From positions 197,252 to 261,251 of the forward strand of contig NZ_QFWH01000005.1 in the NCBI RefSeq assembly GCF_003149375.1: a DNA stretch of 64,000 nucleotides, in the 5' to 3' direction. Positions 54,692 through 64,000 of this stretch are shown piece after piece. Source of the stretch: Vampirovibrio chlorellavorus. Its GTDB lineage: Bacteria; Cyanobacteriota; Vampirovibrionia; Vampirovibrionales; Vampirovibrionaceae. Numbering within the stretch: position 1 is the stretch's first letter; every line of letters starts with the position of its first letter. Made by a program: the position numbers and the translations under genes. The notes beneath the pieces were generated by a model. It did not search any database. It worked only from the letters and a program-made list of their open reading frames with translations, and was not told the origin of the DNA.

Positions 54692-55972
54692 GTGTCCCCC
54701 TACAGCGAATCCCCCATCATCGTCCAGAAATTTGGCGGCAGTTCCGTAGCGGACGCCGAAAAAATCAAAAAGGTGGCCCGGATCATCGTGGACACTTTCG
54801 AGAAGGGGTACCGTACCGTGGCCGTTATTTCCGCCATGGGGGACTCCACCGATGATCTGGTTGAATTGGCCGGTCAATTGTCTGAAAATCCGGGCGGGCG
54901 GGAGTATGACGCCTTGCTGGCTACCGGGGAAATGGTCTCCGTGGCCGCTGTGGCCATGGCCATTCAGACCATGGGCTATCAGGCCGTCAGTATGAACGGG
55001 GCTCAGGCTGGCATTCACACCGAGGATTTGCACAACCGGGCCCGGATCCTGGAAATCAAGACCGAAAACATGCTCAACCACCTGAATCAGGGCTATATTG
55101 TTCTGGTGACCGGCTTTCAGGGGATCAACAGCAAGGGCGATTTCACCACGCTGGGCCGGGGCGGCTCGGATACCTCGGCGGTGGCCTTAACCGGGGCTCT
55201 GAACGCGGAGCGTTGCGATATTTACACCGACGTGCGGGGCGTGTACTCCACCGATCCCCGGGTGGTGCCCGAGGCCATCAAGATTGATCAGATTTCCTAC
55301 ATTGAAATGATGGAGCTGGCCCGGGTAGGGGCTCAGGTGCTTCACCCTCGGGCGGTGGAATTGGCCCGGCAGGGAAACATCAAGTTATGCAAACGCAGTA
55401 CCTTTTACCTGGAGGATTCTGGAACCATGATGATTGGAGAAGTCAGCTCCGACCGGGGTAACGCCGTGACCGGCATCGCCTGTGACAACAGCCAAAGCCG
55501 CTTTGCCGTGGTCGGTTGCCCGGATCAACCGGGGGTGGCCGCCGAGATTTTCGGCAGTCTGGCCAACGAAAACATCAGCGTGGATATGATTATCCAGTCT
55601 CTGGGCAAGCGGGAAGGCACCAATGACATTGCCTTCACCATCAACAGCACCGATGCCCATGACGCCCTGCGCGTGCTGAAAGCCGTCCAGCAAAAAATTG
55701 GGGCGGACACCATCACCAGCGACACTGAAATCGCCAAAGTCAGCATTGTGGGCGCCGGGATGATTGATCGTCCGGGCATTGCCGCCGAAATGTTTGAAGC
55801 GCTCTCTGACAACGGCATCAACATCAAGATGATCTCCACCTCCGAGATTAAAATCAGCTGTCTGGTCGATAAAGCCCAGGGTCATGAGGCTGTTCGGGCC
55901 ATTCACCGCAAGTTTTTCCCCCATGCCCATTCCGCCGAGGACGTGATGGTCAATGAGAAAGTGGGCTACTAA
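54692..55972 (+). CDS. lysC: Aspartokinase
   Basis: 426 residues from GTG 54692, chosen because AAGGAG lies 6 nt upstream; a TTG at 54677 would place the ribosome binding site inside the gene. It phosphorylates aspartate, the first step toward Lys, Thr, Met and diaminopimelate. IVQKFGGSSVAD (kinase signature) is at the N-terminus; TGFQGINSKGDFTTLGRGGSDTSAVAL and TDVRGVYSTDPRVVPEA follow. Two C-terminal ACT regulatory domains (about 275-420) predict feedback control by lysine and/or threonine. Confidence 0.96.
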   Translation: MSPYSESPIIVQKFGGSSVADAEKIKKVARIIVDTFEKGYRTVAVISAMGDSTDDLVELAGQLSENPGGREYDALLATGEMVSVAAVAMAIQTMGYQAVSMNGAQAGIHTEDLHNRARILEIKTENMLNHLNQGYIVLVTGFQGINSKGDFTTLGRGGSDTSAVALTGALNAERCDIYTDVRGVYSTDPRVVPEAIKIDQISYIEMMELARVGAQVLHPRAVELARQGNIKLCKRSTFYLEDSGTMMIGEVSSDRGNAVTGIACDNSQSRFAVVGCPDQPGVAAEIFGSLANENISVDMIIQSLGKREGTNDIAFTINSTDAHDALRVLKAVQQKIGADTITSDTEIAKVSIVGAGMIDRPGIAAEMFEALSDNGINIKMISTSEIKISCLVDKAQGHEAVRAIHRKFFPHAHSAEDVMVNEKVGY

Positions 55973-55978
55973 CCCCTG

Positions 55979-57064
55979 CTAGTCCCCACTCTGGAAGACC
56001 GTTTCGCTAATCCTGTCCAATAGCCCCAGTCGGCTGGCCGTATTTTCATCGTAAAACAGTTTTTTTTCAAAAAAATTGGACCGGTACAAACTTTCGGCGG
56101 TGACGGTGTTCAGTGGCCCGGTCAAAGGGGCTTCCGACTGAAGTACGGTTGGATGCTGCTTGGCCAGGGGGCGAATGATGGGGCAGACCAGCACCCGCCC
56201 CGGCTTGAAGGTTTTACCAATTTCCGCCAGTACGGATTGAGGCTCATAATCATCCGAACGGGCGGCCACCAGATTCATCAGCACCCACTTGTTGCAATTG
56301 AGACTTCTGTCGCCGTCAAAACGGGTAATGACATTGTAGTCTTTGGTGAATTGCAATTTTTTGTAAGCCCCACTCTCGATGCCCCGCCGGAGTTTTTTCC
56401 GCAAGGCCTTGTCGGGTATGAGCAGCATGGCGTTTTCGTCGTGGTTCGGCTGGGTGTAAAAGAAATCCAGCGGTTGATTGCGCCAAATATCGCAGCGGGG
56501 AGACTGATCGCAAAAGTCATTGAGCAGGTTATAAATTTCCCACTGTTGACTTTTTCGGTTAAAAATCAGGATGCCGCTATGCTCCATCCAGGTGCGGTCC
56601 TGAGTTTTGGAAATATGACTTCCCCCCCGGGCAAGCACCGCGATATCGGCCTTGGCCTCCTTCATCTGTTCCAACGTCCAATCTGATAGCCTTTGGGCAA
56701 TCTCCAGCTTCCGGGGATTGTTAATGACCACGGTCTCAAAAGGAGGCTCTGCCAATTCCGGGCGAGGCGGCGGACAGGAGCGATTCCACTCTCGCCGGTA
56801 GAGAGACGGGAAAAACATGAAATAATGCTCGGCCTTGCGATTGTGTAAAGGCGGCAAACCGGCGCTGCTGAGCGGCTTTAGCCGTGGCTGCGGCACACTC
56901 CGCCCCGCGGCTGACCTGAACTGATCCCTGGGTGGCGCGCCCGCAAAGGGGCTCATGGCGCTTTTTAACTGCCGGGCCGATTGATGCTCCTTGGACAAAT
57001 TTTTGGATTGCGCAGGCTGACTGGCAGGCAGCGCCCAGACAGGTAATTTTAACAAAACCCTCAA
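55979..57064 (-). CDS. Orphan protein, possibly DUF2145-related
   Basis: 361 residues; the start is uncertain (TTG 57064 or TTG 57055, with AGAGGGG nearby; ATG 56956 is also possible). The first 95 residues are basic and Pro/Ser-rich with no signal peptide. The C-terminal domain (about 110-345) has DIAVLARGGSHISK, EHSGILIFNR, WEIYNLLNDFC, FFYTQPNHDENAMLLIPD, KDYNVITRF and CNKWVLMNLVAA. This order (conserved His, a leucine/asparagine stretch, a YN..I segment, NxWVL) resembles DUF2145 proteins, which look like NlpC/P60-type cysteine peptidases. This is a tentative fold-level guess; a catalytic triad cannot be proven by eye. Confidence 0.55.
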   Translation of the reverse strand: MRVLLKLPVWALPASQPAQSKNLSKEHQSARQLKSAMSPFAGAPPRDQFRSAAGRSVPQPRLKPLSSAGLPPLHNRKAEHYFMFFPSLYRREWNRSCPPPRPELAEPPFETVVINNPRKLEIAQRLSDWTLEQMKEAKADIAVLARGGSHISKTQDRTWMEHSGILIFNRKSQQWEIYNLLNDFCDQSPRCDIWRNQPLDFFYTQPNHDENAMLLIPDKALRKKLRRGIESGAYKKLQFTKDYNVITRFDGDRSLNCNKWVLMNLVAARSDDYEPQSVLAEIGKTFKPGRVLVCPIIRPLAKQHPTVLQSEAPLTGPLNTVTAESLYRSNFFEKKLFYDENTASRLGLLDRISETVFQSGD

Positions 57065-57214
57065 CCCCTCTTCTTGACAATAGACGCCTTCGGCAGAGAC
57101 CCCTCCGATTCCGTTGGATTCCGTCTATCGTGTGTTTTTACAGTGAAACCCACACCCATTGCAAGGATATATTTGTTGTGTATTTTACCTGGAAAAACAA
57201 AAGATTCAAGCCAT

Positions 57215-57253
57215 AAAAAAAGAAGCGGCGTTTGTTCATTACCGCTTCTTTTT
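57215..57253 (-). terminator. Terminator after atpC
   Basis: Stem GAAGCGG / CCGCTTC (57222-57228, 57242-57248), extended by A/T pairs, with a 13-nt loop and a T7 run on the minus strand, about 22 nt after the atpC stop. Confidence 0.88.
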
Positions 57254-57274
57254 ACGATTGCATACTGCGGGTTA

Positions 57275-57679
57275 CTAGCCTTTTTTGCCGTTGACCAGTT
57301 TCAGGCGAGTCAGCGCACGGGCCAGCGATTCCTGAGCCTGGGCGATTTCACGCCGGTCGCTCAGCTGACGCAGCTCGGCTTCCGCTCTTTCTTTGGCCCG
57401 GGTGGCCCGAACGGAGTCAATTTCCCGGCTCAACTCAGCGGCATCCGTTAACACGGTCACTTGCTTGCCATCGGTACTCAGCAGGCCGCCCATCACAGCC
57501 AGCGGATACTTCTGACCGTTCTGGGTGTAGCTCATAATACCCACGGTCAGCGGGGTGACCAACGGAATGTGCCGGGACTGGATACCGATCATGCCATCGA
57601 TGGTCTTGCCGACAAACGATTCCACTTCGGTTTCCACTACCACGCGCTCAGGGGTTACGATTTTCAATAACATCGTCAA
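57275..57679 (-). CDS. atpC: ATP synthase epsilon subunit
   Basis: 134 residues, normal for the family. The N-terminal beta-sandwich contains LLKIVTPERVVVETEVESFVGKTIDGMIGI and HIPLVTPLTVGIM. The C-terminal helical hairpin (about 88-134) is the regulatory arm of F1. It lies 11 nt after atpD and is co-transcribed with it. Confidence 0.95.
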   Translation of the reverse strand: MTMLLKIVTPERVVVETEVESFVGKTIDGMIGIQSRHIPLVTPLTVGIMSYTQNGQKYPLAVMGGLLSTDGKQVTVLTDAAELSREIDSVRATRAKERAEAELRQLSDRREIAQAQESLARALTRLKLVNGKKG

Positions 57680-57690
57680 AACTCCCGGCC

Positions 57691-59360
<1,670 letters not shown>

Positions 59361-60161
59361 ATGATGACTGTTCAACCCTTTAACAATAATCGTATTTTTC
59401 AGTCGGTTTTTTTCACGGCCAAAGCGCTGTCCTTTTGTCTCTCGTTGGCCCTGACGGGCTGGGTGCCCTCGCTCGCCCAGGTGACAGCGCCTCCACCCTC
59501 CCTGACCCCTTCCTCCTCCTCTGTCCTGAAAATTGAAAGTGGCAGCCAGAAGATACCCGCGGGAACCATGCTGACGGTGGCCTTCAACACCACCATGGAC
59601 TCTCGTGTCAGCAATGTCGGAGATCCCTTTAATGCCTACCTGACGGAGGATTTCACGGTTAGGGGGGATCAGGCCACCCGGCGTGTGGTCTTACCAGCGG
59701 GCACCACGGTCCGCGGACGTATTCAGGAGGTCAAGCGGCCTTCCTTCTTCAGCCGGGGCGGGGCCATTTTCCTGAGTTTCGATCATGTGGTGGTGCCCTC
59801 GGGAGAGTTGTTGCCGCTGACGCTGAACTTATCCACTGAAAACACGCTGGTGAACAAGCAAGGCGCCTTGTACACCGACCCGGGGATTGGCAAAAAAGTG
59901 CAAAAAGGGGTGGAGTTGGGAAAACAGACCTTTGAAGACATTGCCAATCAAGGGCTGACCGCTGGAAAGCAAATCGCTGGTGGGCTGGGGACCATTGTTA
60001 CCGTCCCGGCTACGGTAGTGGGCGGGGCCTTGGCGGGCACTGCGGTTACAACGGGGAAAGCGGCAGTGGCAGTGGTGGGCAAAGGCGACAGCGTGGTCAT
60101 TAAGCCCGGGGATACGGTGACCATTGACTTCGGAGGCTCTTTTAACCTGCCCGTTGAATAA
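59361..60161 (+). CDS. Exported protein of unknown function (Gly/Val-rich C-terminus)
   Basis: 266 residues with a signal sequence (hydrophobic about 20-38, cleavage near SLAQ). Residues about 55-160 form a beta-rich domain containing IPAGTMLTVAFNTTMDSRVSNVGDPF and VVLPAGTTVRGRIQEVKRPSFFSRGGAIFLSFDHVVVPSG. These phrases recall the beta domain of VirB10/TrbI-type envelope proteins and several cyanobacterial exported proteins. Residues about 200-245 are Gly/Ala/Val-rich and hydrophobic, possibly membrane-inserting. Function unknown. AGAGGG is 9 nt upstream of the start. Confidence 0.65.
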   Translation: MMTVQPFNNNRIFQSVFFTAKALSFCLSLALTGWVPSLAQVTAPPPSLTPSSSSVLKIESGSQKIPAGTMLTVAFNTTMDSRVSNVGDPFNAYLTEDFTVRGDQATRRVVLPAGTTVRGRIQEVKRPSFFSRGGAIFLSFDHVVVPSGELLPLTLNLSTENTLVNKQGALYTDPGIGKKVQKGVELGKQTFEDIANQGLTAGKQIAGGLGTIVTVPATVVGGALAGTAVTTGKAAVAVVGKGDSVVIKPGDTVTIDFGGSFNLPVE

Positions 60162-60319
60162 ACCCAATCGTTCGCAAAGGGCAAGACATTGACCTTTAAA
60201 GGAATATGGCCCATCATTATGAACGTGTTAGAGTCTGTTAGAGTGATAAATTGGGGATAGCGCTGTTCTATCGCCAACTGAATTGGTACTGTTTGAGGAG
60301 TATTTGAGGAGATATGTTG

Positions 60320-60625
60320 ATGAATAACCTGCTTAAAACAGGTCTGGTAACCGTTGTGATGTCTTGCCTGCTGGTTGGAGCCATGCCTGCTTCCCTGGCT
60401 GAAAATACCGATCCGCCAAAATCCGGCAAAATCTCCGGACGCTCGGTGGCCGCTGGTGTGTTGTCCTTTCTGGTCTGGCCGGGTATTGGTCAGGCCGTAA
60501 ACAGCAATAAGGGGCAAAAAGTGGCCACTCATGCCGTCATTGGTCTGTTTCCCCCGTTCCGCTTCTGGTCCGGCTGGGACGGACTGGTGGATCGCAAGGG
60601 CGGTTACTGGAACGGTAAAATCTAG
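60320..60625 (+). CDS. Small exported protein
   Basis: 101 residues from ATG 60320, with GAGGAG 8 nt upstream; ATG 60314 is too close to that site. Signal peptide with core VTVVMSCLLVGAM and likely cleavage after SLA. The mature part contains the hydrophobic LSFLVWPGIGQAV and an aromatic end (FRFWSGWDGLVDRKGGYW). Unknown family. The motif TTTGAGGAG occurs twice just upstream (60292 and 60303). A terminator follows. Confidence 0.6.
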   Translation: MNNLLKTGLVTVVMSCLLVGAMPASLAENTDPPKSGKISGRSVAAGVLSFLVWPGIGQAVNSNKGQKVATHAVIGLFPPFRFWSGWDGLVDRKGGYWNGKI

Positions 60626-60650
60626 TCCGGCCTTGGCCGATTAAAACAGA

Positions 60651-60690
60651 TAACCCGCCCTGAGTTGATGCTCGGTGCGGGTTATTTTTT
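60651..60690 (+). terminator. Terminator after the small exported protein gene
   Basis: An 8-bp stem TAACCCGC / GCGGGTTA (60651-60658, 60677-60684) with extra inner pairing and six Ts. Confidence 0.9.
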
Positions 60691-60741
60691 GAGAGACAGA
60701 TGGAAAAACTGATACCTGAGGAGTCCTGAGAATCTGCCCGA

Positions 60742-61899
60742 TTAGGCCCCGCCCGCAAAGGCTTCCTTGAGTTTGCCCACAATGGAGGCTGACTGATGAA
60801 TGCGTCCCTTTTTACTGCGCTCCTGCTGGAGTTCACCCAGTTTTTGCAGCAACTTCTTCTCTTCTCCGCTCAGTTGGGTGGGGATTTCTACCTGAACTTC
60901 GACGTAGTGATCCCCCCGCTTGCTGCTGTTATTCAAGTGGGGAACCCCCAGGGCCTTCAGGTTAAAAATATGCCCATTTTGAGTGCCCGCGGGAACCTTG
61001 ATGGGCTGGGGGCCTTCCAGTGTATTGACTTCCACTTCTCCGCCCAGGGCCATAATGGCGTAAGGTACTTCCTGCAGGGAGTAGACGTGATACCCGTCCC
61101 GCTTGAATTCAGGATGCGGCTTGATTTGCAGAACCACGTACAAGTCTCCGGGGGGGCCGCCCTTGATACCCGCATCCCCTTCGCCAGCCACCCGCAAGCG
61201 GGTTCCCTGATCCACTCCGGGGGGGATGACGATGGATCGCTTGGTTTCAACGGCTGTACGGCCCTGCCCCTTGCACTGGCCGCAGGGGTTTACAATGATG
61301 GAGCCGCTGCCTTGACAGTTGGGACAGGTTACAATCTGGGTGAAATGTCCAATAATGGTCTGGGCCGTTTGGCGAACCTGCCCCTGACCGCCGCAGGTGG
61401 TACAGACCGAGGGCCCGGAACCTGCCGCCGAGCCACTGCCCTGACAGGGTTCGCAATTTTCCAGATGGGTAAAGGTGATTTCCTGCTTGGTGCCAAATAC
61501 GGCATCATTGAATTCCAGTTGCAGATCCAGACGGAGGTCATTGCCTTGTTGGGGTCCGCCGCGTCGGCGTTGGCCCCCGTAGCCAGCGCCTCCGCCAAAG
61601 AAAGAGGCGAAAATATCACCCAAGTCGGGGAACCCTTCAGCAAAATCCCATTGCGGTTGGTAGCCGCCACTCTTCAGGCCGTCGTGCCCGTAATTGTCGT
61701 AAACCTGGCGTTTATTGGCGTCGGAAAGCACGTCGTAGGCTTCGCCCAATTCCTTGAACTGGGCTTCGGCATCGGGGCTCTTGTTGGTGTCTGGGTGACA
61801 GGCCTTGGCTTTCTTGCGGAAAGCCTTCTTGATTTCCTCTGCAGATGCACCTTTGGAAAGGCCAAGGATCTCGTAATAATCACGCCGGGTTGTACTCAT
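60742..61899 (-). CDS. dnaJ: Chaperone DnaJ (Hsp40)
   Basis: 385 residues, type I DnaJ. J domain: [25 protein letters not shown] with the HPD tripeptide at CHPDTNK. A short Gly/Phe region is followed by the zinc domain with four CxxCxGxG units ([32 protein letters not shown]) and C-terminal substrate-binding beta domains. It stimulates DnaK ATPase and delivers clients. It lies 139 nt after grpE on the same strand; dnaK is not in the window. Confidence 0.97.
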   Translation of the reverse strand: MSTTRRDYYEILGLSKGASAEEIKKAFRKKAKACHPDTNKSPDAEAQFKELGEAYDVLSDANKRQVYDNYGHDGLKSGGYQPQWDFAEGFPDLGDIFASFFGGGAGYGGQRRRGGPQQGNDLRLDLQLEFNDAVFGTKQEITFTHLENCEPCQGSGSAAGSGPSVCTTCGGQGQVRQTAQTIIGHFTQIVTCPNCQGSGSIIVNPCGQCKGQGRTAVETKRSIVIPPGVDQGTRLRVAGEGDAGIKGGPPGDLYVVLQIKPHPEFKRDGYHVYSLQEVPYAIMALGGEVEVNTLEGPQPIKVPAGTQNGHIFNLKALGVPHLNNSSKRGDHYVEVQVEIPTQLSGEEKKLLQKLGELQQERSKKGRIHQSASIVGKLKEAFAGGA

Positions 61900-62038
61900 G
61901 GCTGGTACTTTCTGAATGCTTCAATATTTCAGGACAAAATTTCAGGACAAAAATAAGACCGACGCCCGTTGCTGGCGCCCAGTCACCCGCTACAGTATTG
62001 GCATTATACAGGAGTCCCTGATCTGCAAGCCAGAAATA

Positions 62039-62716
62039 CTAGGATTGGGCGAAGGGATTGACGGGCGTTTGGGCAGGCTCACCGCTGGCCGCCGCAGGCT
62101 TGGCCGTCTCGGGGGCTGACGCTTCCGGGGCCCCGGTGGACACAATGACTCTGGCTGGACGAAGCACCTTGTCAAACAGCTGGTAGCCGCTTTGCACTTC
62201 GTGGATGATGGTGTCCTCGGGGAATTCGGCGCTGTTCATCTGGCTGACCGCCTCATGTTGCAGGGGGTCAAATACCTGGCCGATTGAAGGAATTTTTTTG
62301 ACGCCCATATTGTCCAGTCCGTCCATTAACTGGCGGTGCATCATACTAAAGCTCTTGTAGAGCAGCTTGGGGTCAGAGTCTTCTTTCAGACTGCCTGTGG
62401 CCCGTTCCAGGTTGTCCAGCACCGGCAACAGCTCCAGAATATTTTTTTGAGCGCCATATTTGGCCAGGGATTCCTGCTCGTCCCGGGTGCGCTTGCGGTA
62501 GTTGTCAAAGTCCGCGGCCAGTCGGGTGAACTGGTCCTGCAATTGCTGGTGTTTTTCCTGCAGGGCCGCCAGATCCGGGCTGTTTGCGCTTTCGCTGGAT
62601 GCGGAAGGTCCAGGCTGAAATTCATCGGGCTTGTCGTTGTCCTGTGCCCCTGACATGGACTCAGGCGATTCTGTTTCCTGGGCTTCCTGACGGGAGGATC
62701 TGTTAAACATACTCAA
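62039..62716 (-). CDS. grpE: Nucleotide exchange factor GrpE
   Basis: 225 residues; AAGGA lies 7 nt before the ATG. A disordered acidic head is followed by a long coiled coil (about 52-105: LAALQEKHQQLQDQFTRLAADFDNYRKRT) and a beta-wing with FDPLQHEAV and the typical GYQLFDKVLRPARVIVS ending. It releases ADP from DnaK. A promoter is visible about 175 nt upstream. Confidence 0.96.
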   Translation of the reverse strand: MSMFNRSSRQEAQETESPESMSGAQDNDKPDEFQPGPSASSESANSPDLAALQEKHQQLQDQFTRLAADFDNYRKRTRDEQESLAKYGAQKNILELLPVLDNLERATGSLKEDSDPKLLYKSFSMMHRQLMDGLDNMGVKKIPSIGQVFDPLQHEAVSQMNSAEFPEDTIIHEVQSGYQLFDKVLRPARVIVSTGAPEASAPETAKPAAASGEPAQTPVNPFAQS

Positions 62717-63250
62717 TTCCTTCTACACGGACCACGGTTGAATAAACAGTTTAGTAAAAAAATCTGGATAAAAAATAGACTGGGTTGAGCCGTTCGCTCA
62801 GCGGGTGTTGATGAACCGGCTGGCTCTGGCAGGCTTTCTCGCCTGCAAGCTCAATCGGTACCAGACGGATTGCCAGATAAAACACCTGTCTGGCGCTCAT
62901 TATAGAACACTCCCGACTTGGGACAAAGCGTCTTAAGCTTTTTTTAAGAGTTGCAAAACAGGTGGCGAACAGGAAACCCGCTTGGCATGTTCTGACTTTA
63001 ATGATAAATCATGCCCATACAGGATAGGGGCTTCTTCCTTTACCCCCGCCCGTCTGCAGTGTTCATCCGGCCTGAAGCAAAGCCTTGATGCTTTCAGACT
63101 ATTTGTTTAAAAAACAGCTGGCGGTTCGGTAAAAGAGCGACTGTTGTAACAAAGGCTTAACAATAGAAAAGCGAATAGCAACACCCTGGCTTGAGCGATC
63201 TTACTAGTTTAGTTCCAAATGCGAATGCGATTAAAAGGGGCATTTACTTT
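62717..63250. other. Divergent intergenic region between grpE and the Gln-rich gene
   Basis: 534 bp. The left part is the grpE leader, about 175 nt long, with a 6-bp hairpin (GCAGGC/GCCTGC) and a smaller one (TGAGC/GCTCA). The grpE promoter is at 62899-62926. The right part (62930-63250) is AT-richer and should hold the rightward promoter. No CIRCE operator (TTAGCACTC/GAGTGCTAA) is present. Confidence 0.5.
62899..62926 (-). promoter_or_regulatory. Sigma-70-type promoter of grpE-dnaJ
   Basis: On the minus strand, TTGTCC (complement of 62921-62926) and TATAAT (complement of 62899-62904) are 16 nt apart, giving a start near 62892. Confidence 0.6.
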
Positions 63251-64000
63251 ATGGCAATATCAACAATCCTTCCCCAACAGGCGGTTCCTCCGGCCCAGCC
63301 ACCCCAGTCTCGAACCTCGGGCGCCCTGGTCCTGAACATCAATGCGCCTTTAAGCAACTACGCTGGGGATGTCCCAACCAGCGCCCCGAACACTGGGGTT
63401 GCCAACCCCGGCCCGGCTCCTGTCGCAGATACTTTCCAGCGCAGAAATTCAAACCCCATCGCGCCCAATCCCGCCGCTTCCCCCAGAGAGCAACTGGAAC
63501 AGCTTTATCTGAACGCCCTCAACGCCCGAAATGACGCTGAGCAAGCCCGGAATTATTACCTGAATCTGGCCAACCAGCTGAACAACCAGGCGTATGTGAA
63601 CAGTCAGGCGCAAGCCCCCGTATTGCCTCAGTCCCCGGTACAAGCCCCGGTTCAGCCAACAATGCCGCCTGTACCCCAAGGTAATCCCCTGGCCGCCCAG
63701 CAATTCCAGGAACAATTAAATCAGTTGCAGCAAATGCAACAGGCTCAACTGCAACAACAGCAACAGCAATTCCAGCAACAGTTGCAACAGCAGCAGGCCC
63801 AGCAGCAAGCTCAAATTCAACAGTTACAGCAACAAATGGCCCAGCAGCCGCAGGCTCCCGTGGGAATGGACCCGGCCTTACAGCAGCAGATGATGATGCA
63901 GCAAATGCAGCAGCCACAGGCCCCCATGGGAATGGACCCGGCTATGCAGCAGCAGATGATGATGCAGCAAATGCAGCAGCCACAGGCCCCCATGGGAATG
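63251..64000 (+). CDS. Gln/Met/Pro-rich repeat protein (3' end missing)
   Basis: The frame is open from ATG 63251 to the window edge (250 residues visible). AAGGGG lies 12 nt upstream. The N-terminal 75 residues are Pro/Ala/Asn/Ser-rich. A helical stretch follows (about 78-115, EQLEQLYLNALNARNDAEQARNYYLNLANQL), then a Gln-rich helix/coiled coil (about 145-200). From 63857 an exact 66-nt tandem repeat begins, coding P-(V/M)-G-M-D-P-A-(L/M)-Q3-M3-QQMQQPQA, with the third unit cut by the edge. No signal peptide. Possibly an adhesive, phase-forming or secreted structural protein; family unknown. Confidence 0.7.
   Translation, partial: MAISTILPQQAVPPAQPPQSRTSGALVLNINAPLSNYAGDVPTSAPNTGVANPGPAPVADTFQRRNSNPIAPNPAASPREQLEQLYLNALNARNDAEQARNYYLNLANQLNNQAYVNSQAQAPVLPQSPVQAPVQPTMPPVPQGNPLAAQQFQEQLNQLQQMQQAQLQQQQQQFQQQLQQQQAQQQAQIQQLQQQMAQQPQAPVGMDPALQQQMMMQQMQQPQAPMGMDPAMQQQMMMQQMQQPQAPMGM
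63857..64000 (+). repeat. 66-bp in-frame tandem repeat
   Basis: Units start at 63857, 63923 and 63989 (the last truncated). Each is 22 codons long and nearly identical at DNA level, which implies recent expansion or homogenisation. Confidence 0.9.

Noticed and set aside
60796..61956. 386-codon plus-strand frame opposite dnaJ
   Set aside because: Antisense shadow of dnaJ; no independent evidence.
62717..62930. CIRCE heat-shock operator in front of grpE
   Set aside because: The TTAGCACTC/GAGTGCTAA inverted repeat is not present; only an ordinary promoter is seen.

Overview
The window is bacterial chromosome, roughly 55 % GC. It has no rRNA, insertion sequence, CRISPR array or phage. The best fit is a non-photosynthetic relative of Cyanobacteria (Vampirovibrionia/Melainabacteria, for example a Vampirovibrionales member); this is inference, not proof. 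Supporting points are: atpD and atpC form their own small unit away from the other ATP synthase genes, as in cyanobacteria; menaquinone is made by the futalosine route (mqnD); a bacteriophytochrome is present; and several large ankyrin-type and orphan proteins look like those of a predator or symbiont. The envelope is Gram-negative (TolC-type outer membrane channels).

Layout. 1-6.6 kb: the end of mqnD, an AAA ATPase with an unusual acidic/basic tail, coaBC, a gene-free stretch of about 0.95 kb holding two tandem copies of what looks like a small-RNA gene, an exported protein, and rlmB. 7-10 kb: a coiled-coil orphan, a radical-SAM-family protein (MqnC/MqnE/CofH type) that has lost two of its three cluster cysteines, and a lysine-rich small protein. 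10.3-16.3 kb: an inorganic carbon module (beta carbonic anhydrase, LysR regulator, DabB, DabA). 16.4-18.2 kb: an exported GHL10-type glycosidase-like protein. 18.4-23.7 kb: a drug-efflux operon (TolC, EmrA-like, TetR, EmrB-like), tightly coupled, with a perfect 24-bp palindrome in front. 23.7-28.3 kb: SelO, a methyltransferase, a nitroreductase and GalE. 28.4-32 kb: an 878-residue orphan and a Cys-rich membrane-anchored protein. 32.1-37.9 kb: surface-glycan genes (Gfo/Idh oxidoreductase, glycosyltransferase, FAD oxidoreductase, methyltransferase, acyltransferase).

38.4-44.6 kb is an accessory-looking island: a 1354-residue ankyrin protein, a second ankyrin protein and a lysozyme/transglycosylase-fold protein without a signal peptide. 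44.8-46.9 kb: a DUF305 lipoprotein and a TolC-type channel. 47.2-49.5 kb: a phytochrome histidine kinase. 49.7-53.1 kb: a tiny membrane peptide, tRNA-Cys, pgk and gatB. 53.2-57.1 kb: a rhomboid protease, a PPC/DUF296 protein, aspartokinase and an orphan with a possible DUF2145 relationship. 57.2-60.7 kb: atpC, atpD and two exported proteins. 60.7-62.7 kb: the chaperone pair dnaJ and grpE. The window ends inside a Gln/Met-rich repeat protein.

The most notable items are the tandem small-RNA-like units at 4145-4582, the pseudo-radical-SAM protein at 8271-9422 and the ankyrin/lysozyme island. No database search was possible. Family names rest on recognised motifs, and start codons were chosen mainly from ribosome binding sites.
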